From: Antedon mediterranea
Lineage: Eukaryota; Echinodermata; Crinoidea; Comatulida; Antedonidae
Direction: 5' to 3'
DNA length: 64,000 nt
Assembly: GCF_964355755.1 (NCBI RefSeq)
Contig: NC_092672.1
Coordinates: 24,050,501 to 24,114,500 of the forward strand
In this document: positions 13,301 through 25,300 of the stretch, in pieces
Numbering within the stretch: the first letter of the stretch is position 1
Layout of the letters: each line of letters starts with the position of its first letter
Position numbers and translations under genes: made by a program
The notes under the pieces: generated by a model
Told to the model about the DNA's origin: nothing
What the model saw: only the letters and a program-made list of their open reading frames with translations
The model's database searches: none

Positions 13301-16300
13301 ATAATCTATAATAGGTTTGTGTTTACAGTTAATACAAAGCTTAAAATATTTGTCTTGGGCACATGTACCACAGTGGGTATAGTACATTGAAACTGTAGGA
13401 CTAATAATCAATCAATTTACACAGTTTTAAATCCACCAAATGTAATTTAGCTTTTTGTGCAAATTAAGTTGACATGAAATAAAACAAGTGATTGTCAAAT
13501 TTGAAATATATAAAGAATATACTTGATGAAAATGAAACATAGAAGAGGACATTTGGACTTTATTAATATTACTACATGTTAGCATTTTAAGGTTTTAAAA
13601 TAAACTTTTGGAAAGAAAAATTAACAATTTTTTTTGTATGTTTAAATACGGTGCTGTTTTTATTGTCTTTTGTTTGTATATATTATGTAGTAGTGTTTAA
13701 TTTTTGTTTATTCTAGGCCGAGGTGGTTTTACAGAAAGTTAAAGATTCCCTGAAAGGAAAACCATATGAAAAACATGTACTTGGATACTATGCTGTTGAA
13801 AACAGTAGAGAGACTACAGACAAGAGCTTTAGTGATCTGAAAGAAGTAATTCAAGATCTTATGAACCATTTAAAACGGTCTATTCCATTAAAGTGGATGC
13901 GTTTTAGATGTGAAATGTATAATCTGAGGAAGGACAAATTGATATGTTCTGCAGAAGAGGTATTTTATTATAATTTTTTTTTTAGGGAAAGCAAAACTTG
14001 TTCAATAATAAATATTGTGAAGGCAAAGCACCTTTCTTTAACAACACATTCAAGACTGTCTGCTCTTGAAAACAAATCACCAGATTCAATTCTATTATAC
14101 TTGTACTTGGTGATGTTTATAAATTTCACCTTAACTATCCGGGCTATGTTCAATACATTAATAAACCAACTAACTCCCGTACCACTTTAGGTGCCTCGAA
14201 TCATAACACAATATGTATGTTGCCGAAATACAGGCAATACTTTAATAATAAATTTAAGCCTGCTACAATTAAATACCGCTCCTGGACAAGAGATGCAATG
14301 GTCAGTGTACTATGACAACACTGACATAAATGCTAGTGTGACTGTCATCAATGGGCCCGTTTCTGCTGCCAACCCAAAATATACCGTATAAATATACCGT
14401 ATAAATATACCGTATATATACCGTATATGAAATTCGTGCACCGTTTCCGCTGCACATACTTCGTGGGTGAGTTGTAAAAAAGTTGGCTTTCATTACCCAA
14501 AATGCATTTCGTGAGACGGAAGTATGGATTGACCTCGTGCAGTGAGGTTTTAACCTACCGGTACATGCTGAAAAAAACAAAACAATGATGGTTTCTCAAA
14601 ACGTCGTAGCATTGCTTTCTATTTTAAATCTAATGAGCAGAAGTGGCAACGAATTTACACCGCACATACAAGCACAATCTAGAAATGTCACTATAAATAA
14701 ACTCTGTTATTCAAATTGAGTTTATATATGCTATATTATCCTATATTGCCGTTTTAATTTCCATTTTCTATTATACAGTATTTTAACATGATTTTACATC
14801 ACGTTGTTGTCGTGTAAGAACATTCGATTTATTGTAATTAAAATCTCGGTATCTCTTCTGTTGCCATGCAGTCTCCCCTCCCCCTCCCCCCCCCCCCCAA
14901 CTTTCGCTTCCCCCCACAATTGAATTGCAAAAATAGTGATTTGTTCGGTCCACAGTGACATTTTGATCTGTTGCTTGCTTTTACACGTGTTTTTCAACTT
15001 TAAATGCAGCAGAAAAACCAAAACAAACGCGTCGCGCTCTGTTAGTTTTTGACCTCGTGTCATGAGTCGGGTCACATTTACGGTATATTTTGAGTGCAGC
15101 AGAAACGGGGAACGAAATATACGGTATATTTTGGAATATACCGTAAAATATCCACAAACGATGGGGATATTTATGCAGTATATATACCGCAAATATATAC
15201 GGTATATTTTTTATGAGACCCATTTCTGCTGCCAAAAAATATACCGTATATAAAATATACCGTATATATACGGTATATTTTTGGCAGCAGAAACGGGGCC
15301 AATGAATACATCAAGCAATGCCTCAACAATGTGATCCCAATTAAACATAAGAAGTCATACTTACACAACAAACCTTGAATGTCTAAAAATATTGCAACAT
15401 ACGAAAAACAGCGTGCCTTTGCTAATAGCGTCTACAATCTCGTGAAACAAAAAGAAATTGAAAATTCAAATACTCTCTGAAAACTATATTTATTTACTGT
15501 CATTATATGCATGAATAGAGTAAGGGATGAATAGCATGAATAACAATTGTATTCATTTCATACTTGCCACTTGTCTGACAAACTTAGTATGCAGAGGGTG
15601 AACATGTTTAAAACAGAATTGATTTTGATACACTGTCAATAGTCATTTAGAAATGCTTTTAGAAATTTGCTTCTCACTTCAAGGTAAGTATGGCACGCAC
15701 AATAGAATACCATTCACAAAAATATCCGAATACAAAATTCGAGCCAGATGTGGCTTGTGGTAAGGTATTGTATTTGACCTTGAGTGCACATCATTATTGT
15801 GTGGGTTACAAAAGCTTGTATATTTATTTAAATTTTAAACACATGCATTTTTGTTGATTTTAGGTTAAAAAAATGGCCAGACAAAACGGAATTGATGATG
15901 AAAGCCAACAGTTAATTATGCTTAATTTTCTGTACGACCTTGGTGACATCATCTACTTGCCTGATAATGAATTATTACGGAATCAAGTGGTGTTGGACCC
16001 AATGAGTCTTGTTCAGTTTGTTACAGCATTTGTGACAGTGGTTACACCTGATGAGTTTAAAGTAAGTGGGCTTATGTTGATCAACAAAACACTCATTCGT
16101 TCAGAAGTTGACAGATAAAAAAAATGCTAGATTGGTGAAACTTTTAATTAGTCTTAAACTTTCTCTAATTTATCTGTAAACCCCAACACAATCAAGTTTG
16201 TTTCATTTGACACAAATGTTCCAATTGTGGTAAAACATGTGATGAATCTATATATAGGAGTACTTTTAGAATGTGGTACGCAATGTCGATGCTGAAACAT

Positions 16301-19300
16301 ACCCACACACAGTAATATGATGCTGCTTTGCAGCAGGCTATCTCCATCTACAATAATTGTTTTGTGTATGATATAATTGTGAAGGTCAACCCAAATTCAT
16401 CAAAGGTGTCAAAACAAAATTGGCTTTGTTTAAATTTGTTTCAATATTTGGAAGATTTTTTACTACATACATCACCACCATCATAATTTGCAGGTATAGC
16501 CCTCCAGTACACATATACAATAGCTTTGTCTACATTTTTTTTTTTATGCCAAAGCTTCATTACAGTATTTAAGAACCATTTGAGGGCACTTCCTAGATAC
16601 AGGATACGAAAAGCAAGCATACCCTCTAGTTAAATTAATTATATTGGTTCTCATAAAAATTCTCTTCTTTCTCTTAACATTCATTCACTACTGGTTCATG
16701 GACACAAAAGTACATTTTGATTGTTTTGTTATTTTAGACACCTCAGTACCGTGAAGCCTTTAGAAACCTTGACAAAGGCATACTGGATGAGATGTTGTTA
16801 AAGAAATTGTGGGAGAAAAAGGGTATTGATAGTGAGAAATTTCAATACCTTGTTGACCTGATGATTCGATTTGGTTTCATTTGTGAGAGAACAACCTCCA
16901 TCAGCCAAGCCAACACAGCAAGTACATCTACAGTAGGTTTTTTTTCTTAGCTTTTTTACACAAATTTATTTTACGACCAATATTTTATATGGTTTTTTTT
17001 AAAGAACAACCCTGTTGATGACATACCCTTACTTCTGAGAGGTAGTTTAAATAGGATATAAAGGAATTTTTGTAATTGATGAAAGCTGCTTACGTTTTGC
17101 CCCAATAACGCAGTTAGGCCGTCTCAGTCTTGAACCTTCCTTGCTACTGGCCTGATTTTAACAAGACTTAGTATTAACTAGATGGTACGCTCGCTTCGCT
17201 CGCGTACCATCTAGGTCGTGCCCACAGATGTTTCTCGAATACATAGTAATTTCAGCGTTAAAAAACTGACGATTTCAAATGTACGTACAATAATACATGT
17301 CGTTTACACAGGAACGAATACATAGACACTGATTTATGTACTCAACAAAAATTAGCACCCTGGGAATTACTTCCGAAAGAGAAACTTGTCAAAAAATGAG
17401 ACAAATTGTTTAAGTCAAATTTAAACAAACTTAATTTGTGTTTTGAAATAATAATGTAACATTAGGGTTGAGGGATGGGGAAGAGGATGGGTGCAAAGAG
17501 GAACAATTTTTAAATATATTCTTTATCCATTTAGTAACAAAATATTAATTTTTTTCATGTTTTAAAAATAATATACCACTAAACACAGTAAAACATTGCG
17601 ATGTAATACTTTGTTGAAACTATCAGTATCACTGTCCTAGTAGATTGAAATAGCAGTACATGTAACGATACATCACTACGACGTGTATGTTTATATAATG
17701 TAAAACAATTTGTGAAAACCACCTCTATTCGGGGAAAATCATAAAGTCGATTTAATCGTCAATAAATATTAAATTATCTAACTCAACTGAATTAGTAGGC
17801 CTACCGGTTTTCAATTGTTTCTTAGAGCCAAGTCATACTTAAGTTGGTTCCTACCCTACCCACCAAAGTTGTTTTGCGTTTATGATGCACCGTAGGCATA
17901 TCAAGCTCTACAATACGGGGCGCCGTTTGGGACATTGCTAATTTTGTCGAAATATTACAATTTTGTCTACACATAATTAATTTTGTCAATACAAAATTCA
18001 TTTTGTCAACACAAAATTCATTTTGTATTGACAAAATTCATTTTGTGTTGACAAAATGTATTCTGTGTGGACAAAATTCATTTTGTCTCGACAAAATTAA
18101 TTCTGTGTAAACAAAAGTCATTCTGTGTAGACAAAATTAATTCTGTGTTGACAAAATTAATTTTGTGTAGACAAAATTCATTCTGTAACGACAAAAATCA
18201 TTTTGTGGCGACAAAATTCATTCTGTAACGAAAATTCTGTGTAGACAAAATTAATTTTGTGGCGACAAAATGTATTCTGTGTAGACAAAATTTATTCTGT
18301 GTAGACAAAATTTATTCTGTGTAGACAAAATTCATTCTGTGTAGAAAAAATTCATTTTGTCGCGACAAAATGAATTTTGTTAGCCTACTCAAGCGTGGGA
18401 CAAAACGTTTTTTTTAAACATTTTGTCCCACGCTTGAGTAGGCTCGGTTTTAACATTTAAATTAGAAGGCGGAGTTTAAACGTGAAAAGGGCAAGACAGG
18501 GTGAATCTATAAATGATGACAGCGCGCGAATCTTTGACATTTGTTATTGGTTCAGTTATTATGGCTGAGCATGCCTCCGTCTCTATTGCTATCATATTAA
18601 TCTATTTTATAATATCAGGGACCCCTGAAAATATCAGATATGATCAGTATTCATACTTTGACAATTTAATATCTACGTCATCAGTAATAATTATTATTAT
18701 AATGTATTCTATATAAAAAAATCGGAAAATGGTTTTTATAGAGCCCTGCTTATTATACTTAAGTAAAATTGTAGTAATGGGGCTATTTAAAATTTTGTCG
18801 TTTAAAATATTATTTATTATTCTTATAAAATGTATATACTTTATTTTAAAAAGATGTATTGTCTCCCAAAATCATGAAAAATAAAGATTTTTAAAATCGG
18901 ACTTTGAATAGGCCATTATGCAGTTTTAATGAAGTTGTTCACTTCCATAAGAAAGAAGAAAGGGGAAAAATTATTTCACCTATAAAAAGACAAAATAAAC
19001 AGTTAAATTACCCAAAAACTCATTGGCTTCCAGACAATTTGACCATTTTTTGCTTTAAATTACATTTTTTCAGGTAAAGAATTTTTTTTCAGACCTAATT
19101 TTTTGTGAAAGTGAATAACTATTATGTGACATTAAAATAACATATTCAACAAAAAGATTAAAAAAAACATTTTTTCAGGGGACAATATATCTTTAAGATA
19201 ATAATAGTCATTGCAGAAATAATGATGCTGAAAGCTGTCCGTTATTTGAAAAAAAAACATTTAAAGAACTGACTACAAAAGATTGCTCACGTTAGTTTTA

Positions 19301-22300
19301 TATAACAGTCATCCACCCTGCGAAACCTAATAACCTTTAACCTACAGTAGTAAGTAGGCCAGGTAGCATACGTTGGCTAGGTTACAGGACTGATTGCCCA
19401 TAAAACATTCGATGTATAAATATCAACACCTCAGACAGTGTAATAATGACCTTTCCAGACCGAAAACCATTCTGCCCGAAATTACGATACTCTCTCGATA
19501 CAACTCCATATTTTATTAGTGGAAATGCATTTTTATTTAACATCAATCTTATCAAGCCAGCCAAAGACTGAATACGTACATTAAAAGTACAAGGAACAAT
19601 GTAAACCTATAAACAATTATTTGCAATTAGCAATTTATAATAAATAAAATCAATCATGGAGAAGGTGGAAAGATTATATACACTGCCATGGGAATGGATA
19701 CTTGAGAGGCGCCATATGTCAGTTGTGTGAACACCCATATAACTATTTGGTCAAAGTTGAATTATGTCTTTCGAGGGTGTAAATATATAATAATATGCAA
19801 CCGAGAGTAAAATTAAATTTAACTTTTTAACGACAATTTGCAATATCATAATCTATGGCGTACCAAACTGTCATTTATTTAGGCAACTAAAATATCTTAG
19901 TTTTTAATAGATGTAGTTAGTTTACATAGATCTTAGGTTCCAATAGAGATATATCCCTGTTTATAACCAAGATATCTTTTCAATAAAGATATCTCTATTA
20001 TTCCAATTAGAGACAATATATGTCTTAAGAGATATTTCATAGTTTTGTTCCCTTGAGTTAGGCCTATTAGCAATTTAGTATTCCTATCAAATAAGGCCTA
20101 TAGACGACGCAATTTCCATGAGAATAAATAGGCCTATACTAACTATTATATTAAAATAAATGTATTAACTAAAATCATTTCATTACTACTCAACTTATCA
20201 GATGTTATCGTAAATAGTGTTGTCATTTTCTTAATCAATATTATCGGTATCGATATAAATCTTCAACCCTCTTTAATATTTATTACCAAAATTGGTAGGC
20301 ATATAGGGCTACGTGTTATACATCAGTATAAACTGTACTTATACTCGACGCAAAGTATTCAAGTTCCATATTAGACTGAAATGAATTTTGTCTACACAGA
20401 ATGAATTTTGTCTACACAGAATGAATTTTGTCTACACAGAATAATTTTTGTCTACACAGAATACATTTTGTAGCCACAAAATGAATTTTGTCCACACAGA
20501 ATTAATTTTGTCTACACAGAATTAATTTTGTCCACACAGAATTAATTTTGTCGAGACAAAATGAAGTTTGTCAAGACAAAATTAATTTTGTCCACACAGA
20601 ATAAATTTTGTCAACACAAAATGAATTTTGTGTTGAACAAAATGAATTTTGTATTGACAAAATTAATTATGTGTAGACAAAATTGTAATATTTCGACAAA
20701 ATTAGCAATGTCCCATACGGCGCCCCGTACTACTATGTCTTTACAACGCTACTCATGCCAGTGAGAGGGAAGGGTGATGATATGGGTGGTTTAACTGCAA
20801 TAATAAAGATTTGTACATACTATACGGCGACTGAAACCATTATCCGTCTAAAAAAATTTATATCCAACCTCTGCAGCACAGATTGAAAAAAAAATGGATC
20901 GAATTTCTGTTATGAGTATAGAGTACTTTCCTTTACGACGCCTGAGGGAATAGACACTTGTGGAACGACACAGAGATTGGAATGTTCCATTCATTGCAAA
21001 TCAATACATTTGTATAAACGTATATTAAATCTATCAAAATAGTATTTTTTTAAGAAAATCGGCCTGTCTTCAACATTATGATACTGTACTCGAGCTGTTC
21101 AACGGGTTTTCAGCTATTAAAAACAATTATCGTAGGAGGAGATAGGAAAATGCGAAGCCTCCTCGCATTTTTGTGGCGGGTATTTTTCAAGATGGACATC
21201 CATTAGACAGTGTATACCACGATCGGAAAACATCCCTATTTGGGGCTAATCGTTGAACCTAAATTCGTTTTAATCGTCAATAACTAATTATCTAACATAA
21301 TTTAATTAGTAAACAGGGTTACATCAGGTGGTTAAAATCAGTACCGAAAGTACGAACCAACTTTATATACCATCGAGTAAAAATTCTAAGAGTAAGGCGC
21401 GATTTACCGAACTTTGCCCTTACGTAAATTTATATATAGAAGATGTTAGATACATTGCTTTAAGCACTATTATTTTACTGTACTTGTTTAAAGTTTGATC
21501 AAAGCAGATTAAATTTTATTGCATTTTTACACATTTTAACATTAATTATTTCAGAAATCAGTTGTCAAGCGATCATTTTTTGTACCACTACGACTTGCTT
21601 TTGAGACGTCACCATCCAGTGAAGTGAAGTCTGTGCATGATGGGCACTATTCTATCAGCATCTATTACGACCTTTGTGGACATCTGCCTGACATGCTGTT
21701 TCCATATTTAGTGATTGATTTCATTAATGAATATCAGAAGGAGACAGAAAATAAACCACAACTATCCCATAATCATGCTGAGCTCTACATAGACCAATGT
21801 CATAATGTGATTCTGTCTCTTGTTCAATTGGTAACTAAAGAAGATGAACGAAAGTTCATGTTAAAGGTGACATTAAATCTTAAATTTAAACTATCAATAG
21901 TGTAATGTTATATTTTGGTGCTATTAAATATGTTATATACAAGTGTGCGACAATAATGCATGCAATAGCTTTCAAATCCTAAAATTAATATGCTACAACA
22001 GATCAAGTGCATATAAAAACTAGAATGGCACTCTGAGAGTTCATACCTCCGCCTACTGTAAAATTCTTAATGCTGCGTGTGATTGGGCTAATTTCACTAC
22101 AACAATTTTTATGCAAGTTTGGTGTAAATATTATTTAACCAGCCTTTCAACTGACAATAGTTTCAGTTGACTATCAATAGAACAGCAACGACAAAAACAA
22201 GAAATTGAAATTCCAGTTTATTTGTTACTTTGAGACTGCTCGCCATCTTTTGAAAATTCTCTCTAATCTTTTAACACTAGCAGATCTGAAATAATAGTAA

Positions 22301-25300
22301 AATGTCCAGAATTTGCATCCTGAGATCCATAAGATTTATTACAAACATAATAGACAAATAAACTTATGTACTTTAAAATGTTTGTCTTTAGGCAACAATT
22401 AAAGGCAGAATGGCAATTGCAGAAACAGCTACCACAGAATGTGAACCTTCTCCTGAAGCATGTAAACAGGTATGTTATGATTTCTTTTAAAACATGCACC
22501 ATTGATGAATTATTCGTCGATAAGTCCAGAAAATATGAATACACCGCACAATGAATATGTAGTACCGGGACGATTCGGCCAGGAGACGATTCGTGTACAT
22601 ACATCATTTCTGACAGGGGACATAATCATAATTGGCATATATTTCGCATCTTACAAGACTTATTTTCAGTACATGTTCAAATCTCACACACATAGTTTCC
22701 AGAGGCGTTGGCCATGTTTCAGAAATTCCCAGTAGAGTGAAGCGAACAAACTCTCTAGTTAAAAGGAATTATCAACTTTATTTTCTTACAGGTTATGTCA
22801 ACGCTTGAGATGTCTTTCAAACATTCTAAAGATGGTGGTAGAAGGGGCATTAAATTCCATCGATGCATTCCCTGTGATTGTAGTAAGACATCTGAGAAGA
22901 AACACATGCAAGTTCTTGGAGATTTCCAGGAAGAGATGTTGCCATGCAAAGGAGATCGGATGAATGTTAAACGCTACAAGAGGCTATTTGGCAGTAAGTT
23001 CAGCAATACTAGAGTACAAATTATACAAATCACTGGTGCATTGTATTTCAGATTAAATTTCATGGGAAGGGGCTTTATTTTAGATTTTGGATCATTTGCC
23101 ATAAGTAGCATTTAGTGTATACTTTTACGGCTTCCTTATCTATTATTTTAATAGAAGTGTAGATACATACAGGTAATGATTCAACAAATTACATGTAATA
23201 GAATTTAAACAATAACTATGAAGCGGTTAAAATATGTGCAACAAGATCATCATCATTATCACCCTACATAAATGAATAGAATAAACTTTAAAACGTCATT
23301 AAAGACAAGCAATTACCCATAATGTTTAATGTCTGGTAAACACGCATCGTGACACTAGCAGTGGTACTGTGGCTTGGTGTATTACTGTACATTAGTCCTT
23401 GGTTCAAATCATAATACTAAGATGTTTCTCATGACCCAACAACAACACCGCAATTTACATAGACGAGTGATAATGGTAAGCGGTAAACTGCATGCTTGTC
23501 CCACGTAAGATCTATATCTATCCTGAGTGGGTTTCCACTAAACCGCCATCCACGTTTAAAAAACATAGATTCTGTATTTTTGTTTTTCATTACCCCTTAC
23601 AGTTCACGCTCATCTGTGTAAATTGGCCTTAAGCCTAATATTAATCCCGATTTATAAAATATGGATTTGTATTTCATCTGTAATTGGTGAGTTAGGTTCT
23701 TGCTTTTGGATCTGCTGCGTTAAAATTATATATACATACCATAATGGTATGTTACTAAACTTTACAGGTTTAAACTACTGTAGTATTGTATGACAAGCAA
23801 TTGGTCATATGATGTAAACACAAATACCCTTTTTAATTCAACAGTGAGTTTAAACTGCCTAGTTAAATACATGCATTCTTTTTTATTTGTATCAGTATTG
23901 TTATCATCATTATAAATGCACTTTTCATATTAGTGTATCAATAAATAGGCCAGAAAATAAAGTTTTCATTCAAGTAAGCATTCGTAGCTGATGGGGCCAT
24001 TTATTCAAAAGCCACTGCTGTCATCACACATAATGTTTACACAGAATACCACAATGATCACCTTTTCAAAGCAACATATTTTATTTCGTCATTAGTAGTC
24101 GCATTACATGTATGCACAGTATTTGTTGTGGTATGTTTCTAAATGTTAATAATAATTATAATTCTGAATCAAAGAAAAGTATATTCTTATTTTGTAGATG
24201 AAAGAACAAGAGAATTGATGAAGCTAGCAAAAAAGCTAGGCAATGAATGGGAACAACTGGCTGTGTTTCTTGGGTTCACTAAGGCAGAGCTTGATGGCTT
24301 TAAATATGGCAATCGTAACATGCTAGGAGCAATATTCAGCATGCTAGACACTTGCTGCAAGAAGGCAGGTACTAGCAAGTCATGGAATATACAACTCACT
24401 AAAGCACTCAGAGAAATTGATAGACACGATTTAGCAGATGAAGTCAAAAGTAAGCTATAAACAGTGTTCTAAAAACTGATAATCATTTTAGCCCTATCAT
24501 CAGCATCCTTTTCAATTTTTTATAAATACATTTTTGTTAAATATGTTTTACGTTTCATTATAGAGTTGATGTCTATAACATAGTATATTTTCACAACTTC
24601 CCATACAATACATTTCTTTTTTTTTGTAACACCATTGTTGGTATTTTAATATTTTTTACGTTTCATTATAAGTCTATAACTTAGTTTTCTTCCCCGCCAT
24701 TCCATTTTGTATTATATTAAAGTTTCTTAGCAGCTTTTGGTCTGATTTTAATAAATAAATAAAACATTGTTCCAACAACAGCAACTAAAACATTGATTGT
24801 TTTATACTTTTATACTTTTGTACTCATTTTCATGTGCTTACAATTTAGATAAAGAATCACAATTATTTTCCATCTATTTGGTTTGATAATGAACAACTAT
24901 TTTGATTTTCAATGAATATATACAATTGCCCAGCAGGTAATTCAGTGATATTTTGTTTAAGTAATACTGTAGTAAGACAATGTATTCTCCACATTCAACT
25001 TGTTATGAAAAAATGTTATTCCTATTACATTAAATTTAATATCAGTGTGTGAAATCTCAAATGTGAAAGAAATAAGAGAAAAATCGTTTTGTTTTCTTAG
25101 ATGAAGCATCTAAAGAATTAATGGAATTAGCCAAAAAACTTGGCAGTGAGTGGGAACAAGTTGCAATATTCCTAGAGTTTGCAAAGGCTGACCTTGATCG
25201 CTTTAAGCAAGACAATCATGGTTACTTGCTAGGAGCAATCTTCAGTATGCTGGATGCATGGTACAGGAAGTCGTCAGGTACTATGTCACAACTCATTGAA

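Noticed and set aside
13960-14190. Extension of the exon at 13717 to the stop at 14190
   Set aside because: The donor GAAGAG/GTATTT at 13959 fits the next COR exon in phase. The extra residues are not COR-like and run into a LINE fragment in another frame.
18513-18716. A 67-codon ORF inside the foldback element as a transposase piece
   Set aside because: Short and hydrophobic, with no DDE or zinc-finger motif; AT-rich chance ORF.
22263-22607. A 114-codon minus-strand ORF
   Set aside because: It overlaps a supported + strand exon (22392-22469) and a dispersed element; a shadow frame.
23350-23420. tRNA gene near GGTTCAAATC
   Set aside because: Only a B-box-like word; no acceptor, D or anticodon stem could be paired.
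24187-24447. An 86-codon minus-strand ORF
   Set aside because: Antisense shadow of the first death-domain exon.
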